From Chryseobacterium sp. LJ668 (GTDB taxonomy: Bacteria; Bacteroidota; Bacteroidia; Flavobacteriales; Weeksellaceae), in assembly GCF_019613955.1 (NCBI RefSeq), contig NZ_CP080443.1:3023001-3087000 (forward strand): a stretch of 64,000 nt of DNA, in the 5' to 3' direction. Made by a program: the position numbers and the translations under genes. The stretch's first letter is position 1, and each line of letters begins with the position of its first letter. Of this stretch, positions 57,306 to 64,000 are shown one piece after another. A model generated the notes under the pieces. It saw nothing but the letters and a program-made list of their open reading frames with translations, ran no database searches and was not told the DNA's origin.

Positions 57306-57423
57306 TTTTTATAAATCCTTTATTCGGTTTATAAGAATAACAATTCAACATTTTAACCCTGAAACGGTGCAGATAAGTGTAATGAAACAGATTACCGCCC
57401 TTTTCAAAAAAACAATTTAAATT
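57306..57423 (+). promoter_or_regulatory. 118-nt leader between rpmI and rplT with possible hairpins
   Basis: GTAAT (57379-57383) can pair with ATTAC (57391-57395); CGGT (57365-57368) could instead pair with ACCG (57394-57397), a mutually exclusive fold. Such a layout might serve L20 autocontrol, but it is a weak pattern. Confidence 0.3.
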
Positions 57424-57768
57424 ATGCCAAGATCAGTAAATTCCGTAGCTTCAAGAGCTCGAAGAAAAAAAATCATCAAAAAAGCTAAAGGTTTTTTCGG
57501 TAGAAGAAAGAACGTTTGGACTGTTGCCAAAAATGCGGTACAAAAAGCAATGCAATATGCTTACCGTGGCAGAAAAGAGAAAAAGAGAAATTTCAGAGCA
57601 CTTTGGATCATGCGTATCAACGCAGGAGCTAGAGAGCATGGGATGTCTTACTCACAATTTATGGGAGCTCTTAAAAAGAACAACATTGAATTAAACAGAA
57701 AAGTACTAGCTGATTTAGCGATGAACTATCCTGAAGCATTCAAAGCAGTTGTAGATCAAGTAAAATAA
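57424..57768 (+). CDS. rplT: Ribosomal protein bL20
   Basis: A 114-residue, 23S-binding assembly protein: [38 protein letters not shown]-like helix, then [26 protein letters not shown] near 68-93. Length and motifs are standard. In many bacteria bL20 represses its own operon; the spacer before this gene could hold such a site. A terminator follows at once, so this is the operon end. Confidence 0.97.
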   Translation: MPRSVNSVASRARRKKIIKKAKGFFGRRKNVWTVAKNAVQKAMQYAYRGRKEKKRNFRALWIMRINAGAREHGMSYSQFMGALKKNNIELNRKVLADLAMNYPEAFKAVVDQVK

Positions 57769-57792
57769 TGTAAAATTTTTTGTTATCAATAT

Positions 57793-57824
57793 AAATCCTG
57801 AGTTTTTTGCTCGGGATTTTTTTA
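57793..57824 (+). terminator. Terminator after rplT
   Basis: AAATCCTGAG (57793-57802) pairs with CTCGGGATTT (57810-57819), one T-G pair, loop TTTTTTG, then Ts. Confidence 0.85.
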
Positions 57825-57829
57825 TTCTC

Positions 57830-57837
57830 TACATTTG
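57830..57837 (+). promoter_or_regulatory. Promoter -7 element TACATTTG of M28 peptidase 1
   Basis: TACATTTG exact, 33 bp before the GTG start at 57871. The same octamer precedes the paralogue at 59119. Confidence 0.55.
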
Positions 57838-57870
57838 TTAAATTATTTCTAATAAAAATTTACTTTAAAA

Positions 57871-59043
57871 GTGAAAAAATTATCCGCTCTTCTACTCCTT
57901 TCATTAGCAACTTACAATATTCATGCTCAAAGTTTTATCCAGGCTTATCAGAACAGAGCCGAACAGGTGACGCAAACCAATATAACTTCTCTTCTTCAGG
58001 AGTTTGCCGGATTGGGAGTAAAGACTACGGGATCTACTGCCAATACCAATACACTCAATTGGCTTAAAGGTAAATATCAGGCTTTTGGCTATAGTACAAG
58101 CCAGATTACAGAAGATTCTTTTACATATAATGGTAATACTACTAAAAATCTAATCATCACAAAAACAGGAACTGTATATCCTAATATATATGTAATCATT
58201 TGTGGACATTACGATACCGTTGCAGGTGCAGGTGTGAGCGATAACGGAAGTGGTACTGCTATACTTTTAGAAGCTGCAAGAATTTTAAAAGACATTCCTA
58301 CAGAATATTCAGTAAAATTTATTCATTTCTCGGGCGAAGAACAGGGGTTATTGGGAAGCAGTCATTATGTAAATAATGTTGTTTTTCAAAATAATGTTCG
58401 TTCGATAAATCTTAAAGTTGTTTTCAATATCGATCAGGTTGGCGGACAGCTTGGAAACATTAATAACACAATAAAATGCGAAAGCGATCAAAGCGGGCAA
58501 ACAGCCAATAATGCTCCATCTTTGGCATTTACTCAGCAACTTGCGGTATGTACTACACTTTATTCGCCACTCCAGACTTCTATGTCAAATACTTATGCCT
58601 CAGATTACATTCCTTTTGAAAATAAAGGTGATATCATTACAGGTTTTTATGAATATGAACGAAGTTTTAATGAGCATACGGTGAACGATACTTTTGCTAA
58701 TGTAGATCCTACATATGTTTATAATGTTGGGAAAGCGTCTGTAGGAGCGCTTCAGCATTTTGCAGTAGCATCAACTACAATCCTGGCAACTGATGAAAAC
58801 CAGGGAAATCAATTAGAATCTGTAAAAATTTATCCTAATCCGGCAAAGAACATTTTAAATATTGATCTACCTGATCATATTAAAAACTTTAATGTGGAAA
58901 TCACGGATATGAGTGGTAAACTTGTTTTAAAGTCGGAAAATGAAACGAAGATCAATGTCTCAAATTTGCTGAACGGAGTCTATATCTGTTCTTTAAAATC
59001 TGAAAATAAAAAAATAATAAATAAAATATTAATCGAAAAATAG
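57871..59043 (+). CDS. Secreted M28 family peptidase 1 with T9SS sorting domain
   Basis: A 390-residue exported zinc aminopeptidase-type protein. Signal peptide about 1-20; M28 catalytic domain (about 21-305) with zinc ligand segments GHYDTV near 111-116, VSDNGSGTA near 121-129, FSGEEQG near 152-158, and EHTVNDTF near 268-275; C-terminal T9SS type A domain ending YICSLKSENKKIINKILIEK. The start is GTG at 57871 (gtgaaaaaattatcc), which starts the signal peptide, and the paralogue also starts with GTG. It is a tandem duplicate of 59141-60322. Confidence 0.93.
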   Translation: MKKLSALLLLSLATYNIHAQSFIQAYQNRAEQVTQTNITSLLQEFAGLGVKTTGSTANTNTLNWLKGKYQAFGYSTSQITEDSFTYNGNTTKNLIITKTGTVYPNIYVIICGHYDTVAGAGVSDNGSGTAILLEAARILKDIPTEYSVKFIHFSGEEQGLLGSSHYVNNVVFQNNVRSINLKVVFNIDQVGGQLGNINNTIKCESDQSGQTANNAPSLAFTQQLAVCTTLYSPLQTSMSNTYASDYIPFENKGDIITGFYEYERSFNEHTVNDTFANVDPTYVYNVGKASVGALQHFAVASTTILATDENQGNQLESVKIYPNPAKNILNIDLPDHIKNFNVEITDMSGKLVLKSENETKINVSNLLNGVYICSLKSENKKIINKILIEK

Positions 59044-59084
59044 TTAAAATTCATAATAAAATTATACAATTTGATAAAAAATTT

Positions 59085-59112
59085 TGATTCTAAGCCTTGT
59101 TCAGAATCATTT
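59085..59112 (+). terminator. Weak hairpin between the M28 genes
   Basis: TGATTCT (59085-59091) pairs with AGAATCA (59103-59109), 11-base loop, then TTTTA. Confidence 0.4.
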
Positions 59113-59118
59113 TATTTA

Positions 59119-59126
59119 TACATTTG
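59119..59126 (+). promoter_or_regulatory. Promoter -7 element TACATTTG of M28 peptidase 2
   Basis: TACATTTG exact, 14 bp before the GTG start at 59141. An upstream in-frame ATG at 59084 would place this element inside the gene. Confidence 0.6.
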
Positions 59127-59140
59127 CTGAAATTTATAAA

Positions 59141-60322
59141 GTGAAAAAAATATTTAGCCTTATTGTATTATCTTTCGGGATCAATTTACTCTGTGCTCAA
59201 AGCTTCATTCAGGCGTATCAAAATAGAGCCAACCAGGTTTCTCAAACCAACATTACCACAAATTTACAGGAATTTTCAAATTTCGGAATCAAAACGACAG
59301 GTTCTACAAACAATGCCAATGCATTAAACTGGATCAAAAACAAATATCTTTCTTATGGTTATTCGGCAAGTCAGATTGTTGAAGATCCATTTTCCTTTAC
59401 TTCAGGAAGCAGTACTATTAATTCTAAAAATTTAGTGATTACAAAAATAGGAACCGTTTATCCAAATAAATTTGTGATCATCTGCGGACATTTTGACAGC
59501 ATCAATGGTCCCGGAGTCAATGATAACGGAAGCGGAACTTCTATTATTTTGGAAGCTGCTAGAATTTTAAAAGATATTCCTACAGAGTATTCAATTAAAT
59601 TTATTCATTTCTCTGGAGAGGAGCAAGGTTTGAGAGGAAGTAGTCATTATGCGAATAATGTTGCTTATCAAGGCACGAATCGTATATTAGATATTAAACT
59701 GGTTTTCAATCTTGATCAGGTAGGAGGTAAAATGGGAAACGTTAACAATACGATTTATTGTGATGAAGATATGGGTGGAAACCCGAATAATACAGCAGCG
59801 TCAGTTGCTGCAACACAAGAATTGGTAACTCTTACTACTCTTTATTCACCGCTTTTAACAGACATTGATGAAGCAGAAGATACAGATTATATTCCATTTG
59901 AATTAAAAGGTGAAGTGATTACGGGTTATTTCGAGAAGTTAAGAAGCAATTATCCTCATACTGCAAACGATACTTTTGCGAATACAGATCCTGTTTATAT
60001 TTACAACGTTGGAAAGGCTTCAGTAGGTGCACTTCAACATTTCGCAGTTGCGACAACAACCATTCTGAATACGGATGAAAACCCTTCAAACGAATTAGAA
60101 CAAACAACAATTTATCCCAATCCTGCAAAAGACTTTCTAAATATTAAACTGCCAGGAAATATAAAAAAATTCTCATTTGAATTAACAGATTTGCTGGGTC
60201 ATTCTTTTTTAACGACAAAAGATCAAACTAAAATCAATATTTCGGGTATTATGAGAGGAGTCTATTTAGGAAAGATTATCACCGACCATCATACGGTAAT
60301 AAGAAAAGTAGTGATTGAATAG
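59141..60322 (+). CDS. Secreted M28 family peptidase 2 with T9SS sorting domain
   Basis: A 393-residue paralogue of 57871-59043. After a signal peptide (VKKIFSLIVLSFGINLLCAQ) the M28 domain shows GHFDSINGPG, NDNGSGTS, FSGEEQGLRGS and PHTANDTF at corresponding places, and a T9SS tail (IYPNPAKDFLNIKL, final VIRKVVIE). The two proteins share most of their core but differ at the first zinc-site loop (GHFDS against GHYDT) and in surface loops. The start is GTG at 59141. It should be secreted; exact peptide specificity is unknown. Confidence 0.93.
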   Translation: MKKIFSLIVLSFGINLLCAQSFIQAYQNRANQVSQTNITTNLQEFSNFGIKTTGSTNNANALNWIKNKYLSYGYSASQIVEDPFSFTSGSSTINSKNLVITKIGTVYPNKFVIICGHFDSINGPGVNDNGSGTSIILEAARILKDIPTEYSIKFIHFSGEEQGLRGSSHYANNVAYQGTNRILDIKLVFNLDQVGGKMGNVNNTIYCDEDMGGNPNNTAASVAATQELVTLTTLYSPLLTDIDEAEDTDYIPFELKGEVITGYFEKLRSNYPHTANDTFANTDPVYIYNVGKASVGALQHFAVATTTILNTDENPSNELEQTTIYPNPAKDFLNIKLPGNIKKFSFELTDLLGHSFLTTKDQTKINISGIMRGVYLGKIITDHHTVIRKVVIE

Positions 60323-60328
60323 TATACT

Positions 60329-60356
60329 TAAAACCTGCATTTTGCAGGTTTTTTTA
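60329..60356. terminator. Bidirectional terminator between M28 and hisIE
   Basis: AAACCTGCA (60331-60339) pairs with TGCAGGTTT (60343-60351), flanked by As and Ts; the hisIE stop begins at 60354. Confidence 0.88.
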
Positions 60357-60938
60357 TTGATTACGAGCCGATAGAATCTTTTCAATTTCCTGCATTGAAA
60401 AGTTTTTAGCTTTCAATAAAATCAGAAAATGGTAGAGAAGATCTGCGGCTTCATTTTTAAATAAATCTGAATCATTATCTTTAGCTTCAATAATCAGTTC
60501 TACAGCTTCTTCTCCTACTTTTTGAGCCACTTTATTAATTCCTTTTTGATAAAGTGAATAAGTGTATGAATCTTCAACTTGGTTATTAATTCTCTGAGCA
60601 ATTTTCTCTTCTAATTCGTATAAAAAACCTTTTGTTTCTTTAGTTCCAAAACAACTGAAACTTCCTGTATGACAAACGATATTTTCAGGAATTGCTTTAA
60701 TCAAAACCGTGTCCTGGTCACAGTCTACAACTATATTTTTTACCTTTAAAAAATTTCCGGATTCCTCACCTTTTGTCCATAATCTGTTTTTTGAACGGCT
60801 GAAAAAAGTGACAATTCCTTCTTTTTTTGTTTTCTCAAATGCTTCTTCGTTCATATAACCCAGCATCAAAACCTGTAAGGTTCTATCATCCTGAATAATA
60901 ACAGGAATCAAACCATTTGTTTTACTAAAATTTATCAT
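60354..60938 (-). CDS. hisIE: Bifunctional phosphoribosyl-AMP cyclohydrolase / phosphoribosyl-ATP pyrophosphatase HisIE
   Basis: A 194-residue fusion. The N-terminal HisI part (about 1-105) has [13 protein letters not shown] near 25, [10 protein letters not shown] near 58 and the zinc motif [10 protein letters not shown] and HTGSFSCF near 89-96. The C-terminal HisE part (about 110-194) has [13 protein letters not shown] near 147 and [12 protein letters not shown] near 165. It performs steps 2 and 3 of histidine synthesis. It is the last gene of the operon and overlaps hisF by 4 bp. Confidence 0.96.
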   Translation of the reverse strand: MINFSKTNGLIPVIIQDDRTLQVLMLGYMNEEAFEKTKKEGIVTFFSRSKNRLWTKGEESGNFLKVKNIVVDCDQDTVLIKAIPENIVCHTGSFSCFGTKETKGFLYELEEKIAQRINNQVEDSYTYSLYQKGINKVAQKVGEEAVELIIEAKDNDSDLFKNEAADLLYHFLILLKAKNFSMQEIEKILSARNQ

Positions 60939-61687
60939 CGTATCGCTAGTTTTTTTAATTTTAATTCTTCTTTTAATTGATTAATACCAAGTTCTCCAAA
61001 GTGGAAAATACTTGCAGCCAAAGCTCCGGTTGCTTTCGTTTGATTGAATACATCTTCAAAATCTATAATTTTACCCGCACCACCTGAAGCTATGACAGGA
61101 ATATTGATACTCTCTGAAATTAATTTCGTGATTCTCAGATCAAAGCCTTTTTTAGTTCCGTCGCCATCCATTGATGTTAAAAGAATTTCGCCAGCTCTCA
61201 ATTCTTCTGCTTTTTTTGCCCAATCTAAAGTTTTTAAAGATGTCTGTTCTCTCCCGCCTTGAATAAAGACCCAATCGCAATCATTAATGAATCTTGTATC
61301 AATTGCAACCACAATACATTGACTTCCAAATTCTTTCGATAAATCTGAAATAAGTTTTGGATTTTTGACCGCAGAAGAATTGATACTGATCTTATCTGCT
61401 CCGGCTTCAAGCAATTTCCTTACATCTTCCACAGTAGAAATTCCTCCACCCACCGTGAATGGAATGCTCAATTCCTTTGCAATATCTTTTACGAGTTCAA
61501 CAAAAGTTTTCCGCTCTTCAATAGTTGCTGTAATATCTAGAAAAATCAATTCATCTGCACCTTCTGTTTCATATCTCTTAGCCAATTCGATAGGATTTCC
61601 AGCATCGACCAAACCTTCAAAATTGACTCCTTTTACAGTTGTTCCATCTTTGATATCCAAACATGGAATGATTCTTTTTTTAAGCAT
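60935..61687 (-). CDS. hisF: Imidazole glycerol phosphate synthase, cyclase subunit HisF
   Basis: A 250-residue TIM barrel with catalytic D in [10 protein letters not shown] near 9 and D in VAIDTR near 128, plus GGGIS, ASGGAG phosphate-binding loops. It uses ammonia from HisH to make IGP and AICAR. The start is the ATG at 61687 ([10 protein letters not shown] opening); a TTG two codons upstream is not needed. It overlaps hisA by 8 bp and hisIE by 4 bp, so it is tightly coupled. Confidence 0.96.
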   Translation of the reverse strand: MLKKRIIPCLDIKDGTTVKGVNFEGLVDAGNPIELAKRYETEGADELIFLDITATIEERKTFVELVKDIAKELSIPFTVGGGISTVEDVRKLLEAGADKISINSSAVKNPKLISDLSKEFGSQCIVVAIDTRFINDCDWVFIQGGREQTSLKTLDWAKKAEELRAGEILLTSMDGDGTKKGFDLRITKLISESINIPVIASGGAGKIIDFEDVFNQTKATGALAASIFHFGELGINQLKEELKLKKLAIR

Positions 61688-62405
61688 GTTCAATAAAATT
61701 TTTGAGTTGATTTAGTGATATTTTATTTTCATAAATAGCTTTCCCGATAATTGTTCCGGAACAGCCAATTTCTTTCATTTTAAAAACATCGTCGATACAG
61801 GAGATCCCTCCACTTGCAACAAGTTGTATCTCAGTTTTTGCTAAAATTTCTTGATACAATTCTGTCGAAGCTCCTTCCAACATTCCGTCTTTTGAAATAT
61901 CTGTACAAATCACATTTCTTATATTTTTTTCCTGATATTGCAGAATAAAATCGATAATATCTCTGTTACTTTCTTCTAGCCAACCCGAAGTTTTTATTTG
62001 TCGGTTTTCACAATCTGCACCGAGAATTATTTTTTCAGAACCGTATTTTTTTATAATTTCATAACAAAATTCGGGATTTTGAACGGCAATGCTTCCAATT
62101 GTAATTTGGTCTGCTCCTGAATTAAACGCAATCTCAATATCTTTTTCCGTTTTCAACCCCCCTCCAAAATCGATTTGTAATGAAGTTTTAGTTGCAATTC
62201 TTTCCAAAACTTTTTGATTGATAATATGCTTAGATTTTGCTCCATCAAGATCGACCAGATGTAGAAATTTTATTCCGAAATCTTCAAATTCTGTAGCAAC
62301 TTCTACAGGATTTTCATTGTATATTTTTTTTGTGCTGTAGTCACCTTTTGAAAGTCTGACGCATTTTCCGTCGATAATATCTATGGCAGGAATTATTTTC
62401 ATCAT
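61680..62405 (-). CDS. hisA: ProFAR isomerase HisA
   Basis: A 241-residue TIM barrel of histidine synthesis (step 4, Amadori rearrangement of ProFAR). The substrate sites are [20 protein letters not shown] near 4-23 with catalytic D9, GGGLKTE near 80 and [11 protein letters not shown] near 165 with the second Asp, ASGGIS near 196. Length is normal. It overlaps hisH by 1 bp and hisF by 8 bp. Confidence 0.96.
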   Translation of the reverse strand: MMKIIPAIDIIDGKCVRLSKGDYSTKKIYNENPVEVATEFEDFGIKFLHLVDLDGAKSKHIINQKVLERIATKTSLQIDFGGGLKTEKDIEIAFNSGADQITIGSIAVQNPEFCYEIIKKYGSEKIILGADCENRQIKTSGWLEESNRDIIDFILQYQEKNIRNVICTDISKDGMLEGASTELYQEILAKTEIQLVASGGISCIDDVFKMKEIGCSGTIIGKAIYENKISLNQLKNFIEHA

Positions 62406-62983
62406 TAAATTTTTAGAAAGTTTTCCAATAATTGATTTCCAAATTTCCCTGATTTTTCAGGATGAAACTGTGTTGCAAAGAAATTATCTTTCTGCAACGT
62501 TGCGCTGAATGGCAAAATATAATTGCAAACAGAAGTTGTAAAATCTGATAGCTCACAAAAATAACTGTGTACAAAATAAAAATCATTTTCTTCTGAAATC
62601 TCCGAAAATAACTCCGATTTTAAATCTGAAATTGTATTCCAGCCCATGTGTGGGACGATATTTTCTGACGGAAATTTCTTCACATTAATATCAAAAATTC
62701 CCATTCCAGTTGAGTTTCCCTCTTCATTGTTTTCACACATCAATTGCATTCCAAGGCAAATTCCGAGAACAGGCTGAGTCAATTTTGGAATTAACTGATC
62801 CAAACCTCTTTCTTTCAACAATTTCATCGTTGAAGAAGCTTCGCCAACACCCGGAAAAATCACTTTATCAGCTTTTTGTATCAATTCAAAATCGTCTGTG
62901 ATTATCGATTTTTCGTCTAATCTTTTTAATGCATTTTGAACCGAATTTACGTTTCCGCCGTTGTATTTTATAATTGCAATCAT
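62405..62983 (-). CDS. hisH: Imidazole glycerol phosphate synthase, glutaminase subunit HisH
   Basis: A 192-residue class I glutamine amidotransferase. The nucleophile is C76 in GICLGMQL, and the His-Glu pair is in [13 protein letters not shown] near 176-188. It starts YNGGNVNSV, typical of HisH, and supplies ammonia to HisF. It abuts hisB at its 5' side with no gap and overlaps hisA by 1 bp. Confidence 0.96.
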   Translation of the reverse strand: MIAIIKYNGGNVNSVQNALKRLDEKSIITDDFELIQKADKVIFPGVGEASSTMKLLKERGLDQLIPKLTQPVLGICLGMQLMCENNEEGNSTGMGIFDINVKKFPSENIVPHMGWNTISDLKSELFSEISEENDFYFVHSYFCELSDFTTSVCNYILPFSATLQKDNFFATQFHPEKSGKFGNQLLENFLKI

Positions 62984-64000
62984 TTATAAGCTTCCTTTTG
63001 TTGATGGTACATTATAGTTTTGATCTGTTTGATTTACAGCCATTTTAATTGCTTTTGCAAAAGCTTTAAAGACAGATTCTATCTTGTGATGTTCATTATT
63101 TCCTTTCGATTTTATATTTAAATTTGATTTGGAAGAATCTGTAAATGATTTGAAAAAGTGGAAAAACATTTCTGAAGGAACATCACCAATTTTTTCTCTA
63201 TTAAATACAACATCCCAAACTAACCACGGTCTTCCGCCAAGATCGATCGCAACCTGAGACAGGCAATCGTCCATTGGTAACAAAAAACCATATCTTTCAA
63301 TTCCTTTTTTTTTGCCTAAAGCCTGTAAAATCGCTTCTCCCAAAACAATCGCAGTATCTTCAATGGTGTGATGCTCATCAACTTGTAAATCTCCGTTTAC
63401 TTTAATTTTTAAATCTAAATTTCCGTGTTTTGAGATTTGTTCGAGCATATGATCAAAAAAATAAAGTCCTGTAGAAATTTCAGAATTTCCGCTTCCGTCT
63501 AGATTGACTTCAATTTCAATTTCTGTTTCATTGGTTTTTCTGTACACTTTAGCTTTTCTTGGAATCTGCTTTAAAAACTGATAAATTTCGCTCCAGTTTT
63601 TCGTAGTCAATTCAGCTTCTTCATTTGCCGTTCCACTGATGAAAATTGTTTTTGTTCCTAAGTTTTTTGCTAATTCAATATCAGTCAATCGATCACCAAT
63701 TACATAAGAGTTTTCAAGATCATAATTTCCGTGAATGTATTTTCCGAGCATCCCGGTTTTTGGTTTTCTCGTATTTAAGTTTTCATGCTCAAAACTTTTA
63801 TCAATGAAAACATCTGTAAAAAGTATTCCTTCGCTTTCAAAAGCTTTCATCATTTTTTCCTGTGGTTTTATAAAATCCTCGTAGGGAAAACTTTCTGTTC
63901 CTAATCCATCCTGGTTTGTTACCATTACCAATTCATAGTCTAATTCTGTTGCGATTTTTGCCAGATTCTGAAAAACTCCGGGATAAAATTCAAGCTTTTC
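62984..64000 (-). CDS. hisB: Bifunctional HisB (histidinol-phosphatase / IGP dehydratase), partial
   Basis: The gene runs off the right edge: the frame is open to base 64000 and begins before the visible part ([13 protein letters not shown]...). The visible N-terminal section is HAD-type histidinol-phosphatase ([32 protein letters not shown]), followed from about residue 130 of the visible part by IGP dehydratase with [27 protein letters not shown] and [13 protein letters not shown] metal-binding segments. The internal TTG/ATG near 63931 are not the start. It is the first gene seen in the operon; hisG, hisD and hisC may lie beyond. Confidence 0.95.
   Translation of the reverse strand, partial: EKLEFYPGVFQNLAKIATELDYELVMVTNQDGLGTESFPYEDFIKPQEKMMKAFESEGILFTDVFIDKSFEHENLNTRKPKTGMLGKYIHGNYDLENSYVIGDRLTDIELAKNLGTKTIFISGTANEEAELTTKNWSEIYQFLKQIPRKAKVYRKTNETEIEIEVNLDGSGNSEISTGLYFFDHMLEQISKHGNLDLKIKVNGDLQVDEHHTIEDTAIVLGEAILQALGKKKGIERYGFLLPMDDCLSQVAIDLGGRPWLVWDVVFNREKIGDVPSEMFFHFFKSFTDSSKSNLNIKSKGNNEHHKIESVFKAFAKAIKMAVNQTDQNYNVPSTKGSL

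Noticed and set aside
59084..59140. Earlier ATG start for M28 peptidase 2
   Set aside because: It would contain the TACATTTG promoter and spoil the signal peptide; the paralogue begins at GTG at the equivalent place.
1..64000. CRISPR arrays, tRNA genes, prophage or integrase genes
   Set aside because: I saw no spaced direct-repeat array, cloverleaf-like sequence, integrase, transposase or phage structural gene in the whole window.

Overview
The window looks like chromosome of a flavobacterium close to Chryseobacterium (Bacteroidota, Weeksellaceae). The DNA is AT-rich, most intergenic regions carry a TAnnTTTG promoter -7 element instead of a sigma70-type -10 box, the primary sigma factor is the short 288-residue form, several secreted enzymes end in type IX secretion (T9SS) sorting domains, and bacillithiol genes and a Bacteroidetes-type T6SS gene (tssN) are present. 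I see no rRNA, tRNA, CRISPR array, insertion sequence or prophage.

Layout. 1-5.8 kb: the end of a TonB-dependent receptor, a DUF3347 protein, an FAD monooxygenase, rpoD and a secreted S1/P1 nuclease. 6-9.1 kb: an isolated T6SS trio, tssG-tssN-tssK. 9.1-11.5 kb: an MntR/DtxR-type metal regulator, a threonine-aldolase-like enzyme and a lipoprotein. 12-22.8 kb: an accessory block of redox enzymes, each next to a regulator: two short-chain dehydrogenase + AraC modules sharing an upstream element, a DUF2071 protein, another SDR, a Nudix-type regulator, a frameshifted CAT-like acetyltransferase, a divergent HxlR/Old-Yellow-Enzyme pair, and a TetR-led operon of membrane proteins and a rhodanese. 22.9-29 kb: the four-gene ligase-associated DNA repair operon (exonuclease, ATP-dependent ligase, Lhr-type helicase, PdeM), interrupted by a structured intergenic repeat. 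29-34.8 kb: stress and bacillithiol genes with two Crp/Fnr regulators. 34.9-44.8 kb: housekeeping genes (RNA helicase, pncA, pseudouridine synthase, aroB, outer membrane barrel, purF, purC) and a DUF3307/SatD pair. 44.9-60.3 kb: secreted hydrolases (endonuclease, metzincin peptidase, two tandem M28 peptidases) around an acyl-CoA dehydrogenase and the thrS-infC-rpmI-rplT translation cluster. 60.3-64 kb: a compact his operon, hisB-hisH-hisA-hisF-hisIE, on the minus strand, with hisB running off the window.

The least ordinary signals are regulatory: three TATAAG-N8-CTTATA palindromes at an exact 29-bp period before satD; a 21-bp-spaced direct repeat at identical spacing upstream of two SDR genes whose AraC neighbours have identical DNA-binding ends; twin TetR operators; a palindrome on the -7 element of the metal regulator; and an infC gene that appears to start at AUA. 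The trimmed T6SS trio, the hydrolase gene inside the infC-rpmI-rplT cluster and the one-base break in the CAT gene are the main structural oddities. All family assignments come from reading motifs, without database searches.
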